Of a DNA stretch of 64,000 bases, positions 1-11,647 are shown in pieces. Location: contig JBAOKB010000179.1 in the NCBI GenBank assembly GCA_037044905.1, positions 186,001 to 250,000 of the forward strand. Reading direction: 5' to 3'. The notes beneath the pieces were generated by a model that was given only the letters and a program-made list of their open reading frames with translations, was not told where the DNA came from and ran no database searches. The first letter of the stretch is position 1. Each line of letters opens with the position of its first letter. The position numbers and the translations under genes are program-made. The DNA comes from Hortaea werneckii. Its lineage: Eukaryota; Ascomycota; Dothideomycetes; Mycosphaerellales; Teratosphaeriaceae.

Positions 1-3000
1 TGATGATGTTGTTGAGAGAACGGGACTTGCGAGTTCCGGTCGTAGCCCCTTTGATTTCGTGCCAATGCGTCGCCGAGATCGTACTGACGCTGTTGACCTT
101 CAGTTGACCCTCCATATCCGCCGCCGGACGAAGCGTACCGTCCACTCGTCGCCCTGCTGCCACTTTCCGGGGTTCCATATTCATAAAGGGGCTTACCCGC
201 CGTCGCCGTAGGCGGTCTCGATATATATTGTTGTGGCTGTCCGCCAACAGGCGGTGTAGCGACCTGTTGTTGTTGTTGTTGCTGCTGCTGCGCAGACTGT
301 CCAGTCAAACTAGCCAAAATCGCCGATATATCCGGAGCCTGCGCCTGCTGCCCACTCGTCGGCGTCCCAGCCGTCCCAGTCGTAGTAGAGGCAGGTTCGG
401 CACGTCCAACGGAGGGACTTCTCTCCTCCCTCGCATAGAAACCACTACCAGCGACCTCTGGGGGACCCGGACCATGACTCGAGGCAGAAGAAGGCTGTTG
501 CTGACTTTGCTGCAAAGCAGTCAAATTGTTGAGCGCTGCTAGCGTCTCCGGGGCTAGATTCCATGCTCCATTGTTCTGAGATGCTGCCGGCGGATGCTGT
601 GGCAGCGACGACCCATTCTCATTCTTCCTCTTCGCAAGATCCGTATCAAACCTAGCCGGATCATTCAAATCCAGGCCGGGGGCAACAGTCCCCGAAGGTC
701 TCCGAGGATCATACTCATCCTCCCCCACAGCCACATCCGACGTCTCCTGGCTTCCCTCCCTCGTGGACATTTCCACGCCATTCGAATGCCACTGCTGCTG
801 CTGATGCTGTAGGTGATGGCCACCACCTCCTTTCTTCTTCTTCCCCTGCTGCGGCGCCTTCCTGTTCAGGCGTCCTAATAGTCTTGTCGCTAACCCCGAA
901 TCGGCCCCGACTTCTTCCTTGGCTGCCGGAAGCGCATCCTGAACTATACCAATCCTGGGGAGAGGATAGGGGAAAGCATTCGGGAACGCGCTCGCGATGA
1001 GAGACATTTTCTCGTCGTCCATGCCCGGAGCCCGGATAAGGTCGGAGATGAGTTGGACCTCGGGGAGTTCGATCATGGATTCCGTCCAGTCCATGCCCGG
1101 CGCAGCGGAGTGGGCGGGCTGCGGGTGGATGATTTTGAAATGGGTAATGAGACTGCTGGTATTATACAATTTGACGTTGCGGATGCGGGCGTAGTAGCTT
1201 TGGTAGTTGGCTGAGCCGTCGGTTTGGGTGGCAACACAGAATTTACAGGCTAGGCCGTTGGTGTTCTTCAGCGGTTTCATGTCGGGGTTTGTGGCTAGTG
1301 CGTCAGTGAGCAGATCGAGACTTGGACGCTGATAGAAGCGCTGCTGGAATCGGATGACGACGTGGTGGATGACGGTTTGCATCTTGACAGGCTCCATGAG
1401 ATCATTGACACCATCCAGAGCATCCCAGACGTCCCTCGCATCGGCTGCGAGCTGTGTGAGCTGAGCATCGTAACTCATATGAGCCGGCACATGTTGTGTT
1501 TGCTGGGTAGAGGGAGCTGAGTGAGCCGTTCCATGTTGCCCTTGATACGGCGGATATCCATTTCCTGGTGGTCCTGCCTGTGCATGGACGCCAGTAGAGA
1601 AAAGCGGATTCTCACTAAGCAGCATACCGGGGTTAGTCTCTCCTGTACCGTACCCACCACGGCCGCCTTCCGGGTAACGATCTCGCTCTTGCTTCGTGTG
1701 ACCTCCATGCTTCCGATGGTTGTGGCTAGCTCGGAATTCAGCTGCCTTCCTCTCCATCTTCAGATATGGCGCGACATTGGTCAGGAAGGGTGGCTCGTCT
1801 GGCCACTCGGCAGTCTGCCAATGCACAACGATGTTACCTTTTGAGAAGGCACTCGTATGTTTGGCTCCATAATGCTGGATGAGACCCTCGAAAGCAAACC
1901 ACTTTGGCTTCCCGACAGCACTGTTGTCAGCAGCACAGCCAGCACAGATGAAAAGCTCTTTCCGATGTGGGTCAGTGTAGGGCCGGATCTTGTTGTCGTG
2001 CACCCATTTCATATTGTCCAGACTGAGAAAGGGGGCCGGATGTGCTTGAGAGGTTCCGTGTTTGGAGCCTTTGCTCGCATCCTTGGAACCAAGGGAAAAG
2101 TCGGGCAATTGTCCTGCTCGCTTCTCTTCTAAGTAGCGCTTCCGGACATGCAACACGATTTGGATAGCAAGACTTGTAACCGTGTCTCGGTTGAGACCTT
2201 CACCACCATTCCAGGAAGATTGGATGAGCCCGTCGGCATATTCGGCCAGCCGCTTCCTCAGGGGGTCTTGAATGTTTTCATATTCCTTATCGTAGACTTC
2301 TTTTGCGGGTCGCATGCTAGCCAGAATATCGTTGTCACCCGCAGTCGGAATTGCGGCTTGCAAGGCAGCGAGTTGAGTTGCTTTTTGGTGTTCCACCAGT
2401 TCGGCAGCTTCTCTCACAGCCAAGATGCGAGGTCGGAGTAATTCCCACTGAGCGTCATCCATTGGTGTTGTGATCTGCATGGCGGCCTGAAAAGGTTCAA
2501 TGTGCTGGAGCACTCTAGGTTCCAGAGGAGGTTCCAGCTCCATGCAACGACGCTCGATGTCAGCTTTGCGAGCTAAGCGATCCTCATCCACCTCATGATT
2601 TTTGCGGAGGGGTCGAGGCATATGTGGCAATGGTGGTGGGAAATGTGAAGAGTGAGCCGGTTGCAGAGGAGTCCCGTAACCATTTTGAAAAGCATGAACT
2701 GGCTGCGGAAGAGATGCTAAACCTGTGGAAGGAAGTTAGGGCCCGCGCCACACCATCATAAATTCTCATCATCGCCGCTGGCTTGACTCTCTCCAGAGGA
2801 AAGGGGAAGGAAAAGGAGGACAGAGATGGTAAGGGGGCACACTGAATTTAATGGACGATGGAAGAAGAGGAATTGAAGAACATGAATGAGAGAGAAGAGA
2901 GAAGCGCTTGCTTACCACCTTTGGTCGTTGCCAAACTACGCAGCGGAGCACCGCTTACATCGTCATTCGGAGCTGCAGACTTACCCTGCGTTTCCTCCAC

Positions 3001-4441
3001 ATACTTGGGGAAAGAAGCGAGATCATACTCCCTAAGGGCGTGTGGAAGGTCGGCACCAAGACGAATCTGACTCTCCCACTTCTCCCAACGGGCGGCGTCA
3101 GCCATTGCTTCCTTGCCCTTGGTCACGAGACCCTTGCGCCATTCTTCTGCTGTGCCTTCTCCATAGCCTTTGACGTCTTCGTACTCCTCTTGGATCGTCT
3201 GTACGTCGGCTTGGTAGTGCACCTTGGCCACTCGCAGATGGGAAGGAATACCACCAGGCAATTGACGAGTCATCTCTGGTACAAAGTGAAGATCGGGGGT
3301 GCGAAAGGCGTAAGGCAAACCGAAGCGAAGAGAGGCGGCCGGAGAGACAAGCAACTCCACATCCTGTGAAAGAGACTAGTCAGTAGCGAGGAAGAAGGTG
3401 GTGGATAGAAGCAGAGCATTGACCACCTACCTTGAGTGTGTGCTGATCAAAACATTGGCCGCAGGTGCGGATGCCGAATGGCCATACTACGCGGAGCCCA
3501 TGTGGACCTGGCCCGGCACTGAAGGGGCCTGTTGCGGGAAGTGGCGCAGGAGTCTTTCCGCAAAACTGGCAGGTCTTACCGCCAATCAGCTGCAGCATAG
3601 TCAATTCATTGCAACGCATTAGTGGCCGTGGCATGTTGGGAAAATAAAGTTTCCGAGCCTCTGCCCAAATGGAGTCACTATCCACGGTCTTGACCTTGTC
3701 CTTTTCGGGATCCTTGGGCTTTTTGGCAGTCGAAAGGGTAGGCTGCGCCTTGATCTTGGTCAGGTAGGTGTTGAAGGCCCGACAAACGCGTAGACAGCGA
3801 GAAAGCATGGCGGGAGATAGACGGAGGAATATGTGTTGCCATAGTTCCGGGGGTAGGCTCGCGACCAGCGCTGGGGTGTCCGTGCCGGCGGCGACCGGGG
3901 ATGAGCGGGATGGAGAGTGTCTGCGCTTCTTGCTCAGATCCTCATGCAGGGCCTGTTCGAGGGCATCCAGGTTGTCATCCTCGGCGGCATCGCTCAGTTT
4001 GCGCTTGGTGCCGGTAAGTGTGGGGGTCACGTGGTTGGAGTCCTGAGGTTGGGCCTGGGCCTGGGACTGGGTCTGAACCTGGTGTTGATCCTGCTCCTGC
4101 TCCTGCACTCGTTCCTGGTCCGGTTCGGGCGATGATGACCGGCTAGATTCCGATACGTCCATGTCGGAGGAAGAGTCCTGGGTATCGTCCTCATCATATG
4201 GCCCACCTAGCGGATCTGGCAGGCTGGGTGCGCTGTTCTTCTGCTGCTGCTGGTGCTGCTCCTTCTCCTCCTGCTGGACGTCCGGTCGCGCGGGATCGGG
4301 ATACGCATCGGCCGGGGTATCTGCATAGAAGTCCGGCTCAGATGAGGAAGGCGAACCTGTGTCTGCTCTTGCATTGTCTCCCTCTTCTTCCGCGGCGGCC
4401 ATTTGGCGGGCAGTCAATGATTGAGCCATCGCCTCCATGCC
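1..4441 (-). CDS. F-box protein with two zinc-finger-like motifs (3' end outside window)
   Basis: Partial gene running off the left edge. Exons: 4441-3431, 3363-2916 and 2722 to beyond position 1. Introns are 3364-3430 (67 bp) and 2723-2915 (193 bp), with GT..AG ends and preserved phase. At least 1393 residues. The first in-frame ATG is at 4441; the frame opens upstream to a GTG at 4510 but has no ATG before a stop, so an upstream 5' exon is possible. An F-box (LPPELWQHIFLRLSP) lies near residues 195-227, after an acidic, Gln-rich N-terminus. It is followed by a C-x2-C pair (CQFCGKTP) and further on by two C-x2-C...H-x4-H arrangements (CAGC...HYGAKH; CKFC...HFKIIH). The tail is low-complexity and Gln-rich, including a CAG/CAA run at about 260-290. 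F-box proteins recruit substrates to SCF ubiquitin ligases through Skp1. The substrate is unknown, and the C-terminal module is a fungal family I cannot name with certainty. Confidence 0.85.
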
Positions 4442-5378
4442 CACTCCAAAGGGTTGGCTCGCCAGATATGCTGGGCTCTCTCCGCTCCGATTTGGGGCAC
4501 TGTATAACACCTCGTCCGGACTAGGGTGTGTCCATGGAAACGAAATACTGGATGCAAATATCTAGGAAGAGGTACACTCGCTCACTCACGCGCACACACG
4601 CACACAAGTGAGAGCTCGAAAGAAGGGAGGATGTGGGTGGGTGGAGACAGGAAGGGGGTACTTAAGGTGCGAATCAAACCTCTTGAGCCTGATGGCGTCG
4701 GCGACACGTCGTGACAGGCAGACCAATATCTGGTGTCGCTGCTGTCACTGCTAGGCGAGTGCTGCTGCAGAGTCGGGAAAGGAACGACTGCCTCGGTGCG
4801 AATGGAAAAGACGAGGCGGTCGAGATGCAGCTCAGTACCTCAGGCATGCAGTGTGTGTACGCGGGTCTGGATGAGATGGCTGGCTTGGAAGTTGCGACCT
4901 ACATTATTCACCCAGGTTCAGGGCACCTGCACAACCGTGCAGGTGCCACTGCCCATAGTGGTGCCTTAGCCGGGGCTCCGGGAAACGGCCCGGCCGCCAG
5001 GACGTGGTGCCTCAGGCTGGAAGCCGAATGAGCCGGGAGTGGAGCAGGAGCTGGAGGCGGGATGACGTTTAGCTTGGCGGCTCGGGCTCCATGCGAGCGA
5101 GCGAGCGAGCAACGAGCTGGGCGGCGTTACGTTGCGTAGATGGCGGTGCAGGTCCAGGCAAACATACAGCGTGAGCAGAGCACTGTTTAGGCCGCCATTG
5201 TGCTTCAAACACCTTTGTCCACACCGCAACACTACCAAGACGGTTGACAGCAGTAGTGGTTGCAAGTGCTGCCACCCATCACTCCTTCCAATCTCAACTC
5301 TCTCCCCTTCTGAACCCGTCCCAGCATTGAGGACACCTATCTCATCCACCACCACCACCTCTTCCCCCGGCCTCCACC
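4442..5378. promoter_or_regulatory. Divergent intergenic region between F-box gene and ABP1
   Basis: About 0.94 kb shared by two genes transcribed away from each other. It contains a (GCGA)n stretch near 5098-5112, a CA-rich tract near 4590-4610 and a perfect hairpin at 4922-4947 listed separately. The ABP1 side (5280-5378) is C/T-rich, typical of a fungal 5' UTR. No clear TATA box was recognised. Confidence 0.5.
4922..4947. repeat. Perfect 11-bp inverted repeat with 4-nt loop
   Basis: Left arm GGCACCTGCAC (4922-4932), loop AACC, right arm GTGCAGGTGCC (4937-4947). The arms are exact reverse complements. Each contains the E-box-like hexamer CACCTG/CAGGTG. It lies in the divergent promoter of the F-box and ABP1 genes, so it could be a dyad binding site or simply a chance hairpin. 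Confidence 0.7.
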
Positions 5379-8049
5379 ATGGCCACCCTCAACACCTCCA
5401 CCAACGGCCAGAACATCTCCGCTTCCTACCAGAAAGTCGTCAACGCCCCTCCTGCCTCAGGCGCCGCTGCCAACTCGCCCACCTACGGCCAATGGGCTCT
5501 CTTCAGTGTGCAGGCGCCCCTCGTCAGCGCCTTCCAAGCCGAGGGCGGCAAGGAATCCGTCCTCAAGGTCCAGTCTACCGGCGAGGGTGAGCTGGCAGAG
5601 CTGATGGAAGACTTCTCCGACGGTCGCATCCAGTTCGGTTTCGTCAAGGTCAAGGATCAGAACACCGGCCTGCCCAAGAACGTGCTCATCGCGTGGTGCG
5701 GAGAGGGTGTCCCGGAGCGGACCAAGGGTTACTTCACCAGCCACCTGAATGCCGTCACCAAGATCCTGCATGGCTATCATGTGCAGGTGACTGCGCGGAG
5801 CGAGGGTGACCTTAGCCCCGAAGGTATCGTCCAAAAGGTCGCGGATTCTTCCGGTTCCAAGTATGGCGGCAGTGGAGGCCAGCCAACGGTAAGCCCAGCG
5901 GCGGGTGGACCGCCGCCGCCGGTAGCCAGCAAGCCGGCCATGCCCACCAAGAGCTTCGGCGCCAGTGCCTTCCAGCCGCTCAGTCAGCGGTCACGACAGG
6001 CTCCCGCCCAACCGCAGCAGACGGATGAGGACGGATGGGGTGAAGATGCACCGCCGGTCACCAGGACACAGCTAGAGAAGGTCGAGAGCTCCTACAAGCC
6101 GACCAAGGTAGACATGGGGCAGCTACAGTCTCAAAAGGAACCGAGTCGATACCAGCCGCCACAGCGGGAGAGCAACGATAGCGATGTTGTCAAGGGCGGA
6201 TACCAGCCTGTGGGCAAGGTTGATATTGGAGCGATACGGAAAGAGGCGCAAGAGAAGGGCGACCTCAAAGATGACAGGCCGACGGCAGTAAAGGGCTCTT
6301 ACGAACCGGTTGGGAAGGTAGACATTGGAGAAATCCGCCGGAAAGCTCAGGGTGCATCTTCACCTGCCCAGCCATCGCCACCACCGCCCGCGCCAGCGCA
6401 AGAAGACGAGGACCGGCCGAAGAGCTTGGCCGAGCGTACGGCGGCATTTACTTCCGCGGCTTCAGGTGGCGGTGATGGTCGTCTGACCTCCATGCCCAAG
6501 CCGCAAGTCTCGAACCGCTTTGGTAGCCAGACTAGTAGCTTTACCGGAACCAAGGCGCCAACCCCAGGTGGCTTTGCGAACAAACCTACCCCGGCTGCTT
6601 CAGCACCGATCGGCGCAGCGAGCAAGAACTTTGCCGATGCCGGCGGAAAGACCCCTGCCCAACAATGGGAAGAGCGGAGAAGAGCACGTGGTCTTAGCGG
6701 CGCGGGAGATGCTCCATCTCCAGGTGCTGGTGCAGCAGCGAGCCCTGTCCAGAGCCAGCCATCCGGCGGTTGGCAGAGCGGATACGGAGGCAAGAAGTGG
6801 GATGTACAGATGCCGACGCGCACTGGTGGAAGCGGTATCTCTGGGCAGAAGACCGGCGAGAACGAGCCTCCAGTGCCAGAGCAGTCCAAGCCTGAGCCCG
6901 CACCCGAATCAGAGCCACCAACCGGCAACGTTGGCTCCATCAGAGACCGCTTCAAAGACGCTGCACCGATGGGAGCTCAGCAACCTGGCGCAGCAACCGC
7001 AGGTGGCGCTCCCGAGCCCCCTGCACCACCACCGCTCGACACAGCATCCAAGCCCAACGCTGGTGCAAAGGGGATGCCCATCCCAGGCATGGCACCACCA
7101 GCTCCTCAAGAGGAGCCGGAACCAGAACCGGAATCTCAAGCTCCAGCAGAGGAACATCAACGCATGCCTCCACCTCCACCACGCCCGATGCCCAACGACT
7201 CCGACGAGGAGGAAGACGACGACTACCAACCGCGTGGCAGCCCTGCTCAAATCGCTATGCCCGTTTCCCGCAATGCCCAAGATCAACCAGAGCAACAACC
7301 TTCACCGGAAGTGGAAAAGGCAGAGCCGCTCCCTCCAAGAGCTATGCCCACCGCCAGTCTGGAAGAAGCCATCGCATCCCGTCGCGAACCCGACCCAGAG
7401 CCGCAAGTGGAAGAGGAGGACCCCGCGCGCGGTGCCGGTCAACAAGCCGCCGCTGCATCTTTCGGACACGCCGAAGACGCCCGCGGCACTTCCCCTCCGC
7501 CGTCTGGCGCAGCAGGTGGCAAAGAAGCCATTGCGCAGTACGACTACGAGAAAGCCGAAGACAACGAGCTCGAGCTCCGCGACGGAGAGCGAATCACCGA
7601 CATCGAAATGGTCGATGAGGATTGGTGGATGGGACGCAACGAACGGGGCGAGTCTGGTCTCTTCCCTGCCAATTACGTCGAGTTGGTTCAGGGCGGTGGT
7701 GGAGGTGGGAACGCTGCGGCTCCTCCTCCGCCAGCCCCTGCTCCTGTTTCGCCCTCGCCCCCGCCTCAGCCTGCTGCTGCTCCTGCGCAAGATAGCAAGA
7801 CTGCCACCGCGCAGTACGATTACGATGCCGCTGAAGACAACGAGCTGAGCTTCCCCGATGGAGCGAAAATCACTGATATTGTAAGTCTTTTTTGACCCCG
7901 TCCTCTACTTGCCCCTGGCTATGTATAGTGCATTGCAGACTAACCTCTTTTCTTTCAAACAGGAGTTCCCCGATGAAGACTGGTGGTTCGGTCACTATGG
8001 CGGCAAGAGTGGGCTGTTCCCTGCTAATTACGTCGAGTTGGATCGGTAA
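5379..8049 (+). CDS. abp1: Actin-binding protein Abp1 (ADF-H plus two SH3 domains)
   Basis: Exons 5379-7880 and 7963-8049, with an 82-bp intron (GTAAGT..CAG), encode 862 residues. The start CCACCATGG is a strong fungal context. An ADF/cofilin-homology domain occupies about residues 8-135. A long Pro/Glu-rich linker follows, and then two SH3 domains at about 714-770 and 806-862; both carry the ALYDY-like AQYDY and end in GLFPANYVEL. The second SH3 is split by the intron, so an unspliced reading loses its C-terminal half. The linker holds three copies of a YxPxxKVDIGxI-type motif (around residues 237, 273 and 305). Abp1 binds actin filaments at cortical endocytic patches and recruits partners through its SH3 domains. 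This is a confident family call; the duplication of the SH3 domain is common in filamentous fungi. Confidence 0.95.
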
Positions 8050-9583
8050 AGAAGGAATGCGGGAGAGGTTTTCTGCGCCCGCTCTTGGCCCCTTGTGCTT
8101 GCTTCATAAGCGAGAATGCGTATAGCGCTGAGGAGAGAAAGAGAGGTGCTGGATTACAGTAGGCAGTAAGACGGCAATTGGGCAGTGTGTAGCGAGTGGA
8201 GTCAGTAAAAATGGAAAATGTTTTGCAGAATACGTAAAGCGCAAGCGAGAAAAAAAATGATATCTTCCTTTTTTCTACCTTCTTCTTCTTCTCCCATCTC
8301 CTCTCCTTGTATAACTTATCCTCATCTCCCTCTTCGTTTTTGATTCAATACACTCCGATTTCTCAAATACGTCCTCAAAGTCTGGGAAAACTCCCCGGCT
8401 CTCCCATCCACCAAAACTCCGCATCTGACACCTCTGCGTTCTGGGTCTTCTCGCGGATGGCGAGTCCTTTCATCCCTGAACTTTCTCAAGTTACCAAATC
8501 GCAGGAGCTGTAGGACAATTAGAGAGGTCTCATAGCTCCATTCCTCTTGTGTGTAGTCGTTGTAGCGCATCAGTCAGTGAGGTGTTGTTGATGTTTGTAA
8601 GCTGGTAATTGGAGCCCCGCTTCCCTTGGATGGATCGTGTGGGTGTTTGGGTATATAGATGTTGAAAGCAAAGGATGGAGGGCGTATGCCGTCATTAATA
8701 GTTTTTTGGTTGATTTTCTCGCTCATGAAGGAGGGTGAGTCGATGAAGTTTTTGTAAGAACGACTCTGCTGCTGGGTCTGGACGGTCTTGTGTCGATGGT
8801 ATGGAGGGGGGCGATTGGCATAGCACGTTTTTTGGCACCTAGCAGTTACACATCTCAGGACTTGGACCATATTGCGTAAGATTGAGAGATGAGGCGACCT
8901 GTCAGGATGCACGTCTGGAAACTGAATAGCGGGCATGAGGCGTTGATCGATCGCAGTCGCACAAATTCACCAACCTCGTCTATGTTGGGATTTTTCCCTT
9001 CAACCTAACGGTCTTCTGAATAATTTGGATTCCTCTGGATGGAGCAAGATGGCGGAGACTGTGGCAATCGTTCTTCGGCAACCCTTCGAGCACGCGAGTC
9101 GAGGGGTTGTGTTGGCTTTAAAGAACTATGCATACAGCGTACCGTCGAAAACTGAGCAAGCTTCATACAAGTGTTCGGGCTTGCCCTTGCACCTTGGTCA
9201 ACGATGAAACTGGAATCAGTGCATCAAGCATCATTGGAAATGTCTTTTCATTTGTTTAGGAAGTCTTGTTGCATCGCCGAAAAATTTCACCTCAGCCTGT
9301 CTGTCTGACTCCATGCATTCGCTGCATGATGAACATTAACAACTTCAGCCTTCGGTCACCTGGCACATCAGACCACTTCAAAAGGTCAAAACAGACTCAA
9401 TTGCAGGCCGCTGAACGAGTGTCCATCGCAGACTCAACAGTAAGCGGCTTCCATAGCCCAACGCGGAAACCCAGATTTCCTCACCTTTGATCAACATCCC
9501 ACTTTTCGTTGAAACATCGACTGCCCCCGTATAAACCAATGATTCTGAATCGAATAGGCCAATCCCCATCGAATTCCAACAAA

Positions 9584-9631
9584 AGGTTAGGCATGGGGGG
9601 CAAAAAATCGATTTTATCGACCCCCTAACCT
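9584..9631. repeat. Nested inverted repeat downstream of tRNA-Arg
   Basis: Outer arms AGGTTAGG (9584-9591) and CCTAACCT (9624-9631); inner arms TCGAT (9608-9612) and ATCGA (9616-9620) around TTT. A G-run and a C-run between them could extend the stem. It lies 3' of the tRNA on its transcribed strand, beyond the T-run. Function is unknown. Confidence 0.55.
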
Positions 9632-9656
9632 CCCCCGGCGACGACGACATCAAAAA

Positions 9657-9667
9657 CAAAAAAAAAT
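9657..9667 (-). terminator. Pol III oligo-T terminator of tRNA-Arg
   Basis: A run of A on the + strand just 3' of the tRNA (transcribed strand T-run), the normal RNA polymerase III stop signal. Confidence 0.75.
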
Positions 9668-9673
9668 TGCTTC

Positions 9674-9758
9674 TGACCTACCCAGGGCTCGAACCTGGAA
9701 CCTCTTGATTAACTAGAATCAATCGTAGTCAAGCGCTCTGCCATTGAGCCAGCAGGCC
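9674..9758 (-). tRNA. tRNA-Arg (anticodon ACG) with 13-nt intron
   Basis: Folded by eye on the minus strand. The acceptor stem is GGCCTGC/GTAGGTC with two G-U pairs and discriminator A. The D arm is GCTC/GAGC, the anticodon stem CTTGA/TCAAG and the T arm CCAGG-TTCGAGC-CCTGG. The 20-nt region between the anticodon stem halves is resolved by a 13-nt intron one base 3' of anticodon ACG, the canonical position, leaving loop CTACGAA. The B box GGTTCGAGCCC is intact. ACG (read ICG) decodes CGU/CGC/CGA arginine codons. The mature length is 72 nt before CCA addition. Confidence 0.95.
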
Positions 9759-10159
9759 GTGAATTTGTTGTCAAGCTGTGATGTGGGCTTGTTGATGGTT
9801 GGGCGGCGCCAAATCCGTACTAGTACGCAAATTTTGCCGCCGACCGAAGCGCCGACGCTAGCGGCAATCGGGTTTCCGAGTAATGGGCGAGATAATTGTT
9901 GGGCGATCCCGATTTTTGGGACGACGATGGCTGAGGAGCATATTGGTAGGCCTGTATCGAACGACAGGTAAGGTTTGCCGGTGTGGAGATGGTCTCTGTC
10001 CCAATACCGGACAGAATGATACTTGGAGTGTACTTGGTCGTTGGAACGATGCGGGTGGTATTTCACTGACTGAGCTGAAAAAGTTCAGGTTTATCTAGGA
10101 GGGGAAACCGGGTGTGCCAATCCGGTGAGGAAAGATTTGAGTATACATAAGACTACCTA
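9759..10159. other. Intergenic, tRNA upstream and gene 3' region
   Basis: About 400 bp between the 5' end of tRNA-Arg and the stop of the coiled-coil gene. No coding or RNA feature seen. Confidence 0.5.
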
Positions 10160-11191
10160 TCAAAGCTCATCGAATAACTGTCGTAGATACGGATCTTCCG
10201 GCGGACTGTCCTTGGTCAAGTTGGATCCTGCACCATACACGACGTCTCCCGCAGCGGCAAGCTTCTGCCCGACCACACCCATTTGCGCTGCAACATCACG
10301 TCTATGGCGTAATAACAAGGCCATCACCACCAGCAAAACCACACCGAGTAATGTACCTCCAACCGCATGCCACTGCTTTCGCCGTTTCGCCCTATGCGCC
10401 TCCTGTTTCTGCTCGTAGGTCTCGATTCGGGTCCTCGCTTTTTCTAACCGCTCATTCAATTTATTCGTCTCGTCTTTGGACGATTGCAGCTTGGTCACAA
10501 GCTCATTGATCGTCTTCTCCTGCTCCTCGAAATTGTTGAAATGGTCGAGATTCTCTCTCGTATCCGTCTCAAGTGCACCGCTGTCATCTTTGAACTGTTG
10601 GTGCATCCTCCTACTCTCGTCGGCGAGCTGCTGAAGACTAGCGACCGTCGAGCGTAGGATCGAGGCCTTCTCCAGAATGGCATAATACGTGTCGTCCAGC
10701 TGCCGTGTACTACTCATGCCCATATCCTCCACTTCTTTCAGACTCCGTGCCAGTTCCTGCTCTCGCTTTTCATTCTCTGCTTTGAGCTTCTCTACATCCT
10801 GCGCTGTGACTCGCGCCCGCGCCTCCCTTTCTTGCTGGATTTGTTGCTGCACCTGCCATTCTTCTATATCGCGCTGCTGTTGGCTTGGACTTTCGTGTCT
10901 ACCGGTCAGGGGACTCTTTCTATCTCGACGCAGGAGCTGATCGAAACTGATCGGGGGTTTGAGATCAATGGCAGATTGGACTGTATCTTTCGCGCGATCA
11001 CGATGACGATGTCGATGCTGGGGATGCGAGTCTTTGCCTGTCATGGTATTCGCATGGTGAAGTCGTCTATGTAGATGCGATCGCTCTTTATCAGAACGAT
11101 GCGCAGGAGGATCGGTACGTGAGCGAGTTGGGGCTACATCTGTGAAGCCGGTATCTGAGCGTGGGATCGTTGTGGAATGACGAGAAGTCAT
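10160..11191 (-). CDS. Coiled-coil protein with one C-terminal transmembrane segment, unknown function
   Basis: 343 residues from the ATG at 11191; the longer frame to 11281 starts at TTG and was not used. The N-terminal third is basic and rich in His, Ser and Arg. Residues roughly 110-265 form a Glu/Lys/Gln-rich heptad-like coiled coil. One hydrophobic segment (GGTLLGVVLLVVMALLL) lies at about 275-292, followed by a tail of about 48 residues. Topology therefore suggests an N-cytosolic, single-pass membrane protein, perhaps of the nuclear envelope or endomembranes, but that is inference. No family was recognised. It is divergent from the acetolactate decarboxylase gene, with 456 bp between the two starts. 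Confidence 0.75.
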   Translation of the reverse strand: MTSRHSTTIPRSDTGFTDVAPTRSRTDPPAHRSDKERSHLHRRLHHANTMTGKDSHPQHRHRHRDRAKDTVQSAIDLKPPISFDQLLRRDRKSPLTGRHESPSQQQRDIEEWQVQQQIQQEREARARVTAQDVEKLKAENEKREQELARSLKEVEDMGMSSTRQLDDTYYAILEKASILRSTVASLQQLADESRRMHQQFKDDSGALETDTRENLDHFNNFEEQEKTINELVTKLQSSKDETNKLNERLEKARTRIETYEQKQEAHRAKRRKQWHAVGGTLLGVVLLVVMALLLRHRRDVAAQMGVVGQKLAAAGDVVYGAGSNLTKDSPPEDPYLRQLFDEL

Positions 11192-11647
11192 CGTGGATCT
11201 GAGACACTTTTGTCGGGAAGATTTCAACTCTGCAGCGATCGCGAAATGGTTGCGATCACGATGCAGCAGACTTTCATGCAATGTTCTTGAGGTTATACTG
11301 CAGCTCTATTGTACTGTACAGGCACCTTCATGCGCAGATCCGCAGCAGGAGAAGCCCACGTCAGATCGGCGACTTCAACTTCACTTGGCCGATCTGCCAA
11401 GGCTGGCTTGTGCGTGCATATGCTTACGGCAAGGCCCGGCAACGGTCGGATGGTTGGGATGATAAAAGTGCAACATGAAGTCATTCGGCGCATCGATTCA
11501 CGTAGAACAACGACTCAGGTAGGATCTGATTGACGAGTGCCGATTGACTGGCGTAGAGGAAGACTCTTCAACCAATCTCGCTCATCCGCAAACTTAAGCA
11601 AACATACGACAACAATCAGAGCATTACAGAAGGACAAATCGCCCACC
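11192..11647. promoter_or_regulatory. Divergent promoter region, coiled-coil gene and acetolactate decarboxylase
   Basis: 456 bp between two opposed start codons. No TATA box or recognised operator. The A-rich stretch just before 11648 looks like 5' UTR. Confidence 0.4.

Larger units (their letters stand above)
8050..9673. other. Intergenic, no supported gene
   Basis: About 1.6 kb. The first few hundred bases are presumably ABP1 3' UTR, with C/T-rich low complexity at 8260-8335. Open frames here (for example 8574-8936 on the minus strand) are short and have no recognisable domain. A nested inverted repeat at 9584-9631 sits next to the tRNA and is listed separately. Confidence 0.5.

Noticed and set aside
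6520..7848. 442-codon + strand frame inside ABP1
   Set aside because: Out-of-frame shadow of the Pro/Glu-rich ABP1 linker with biased composition.
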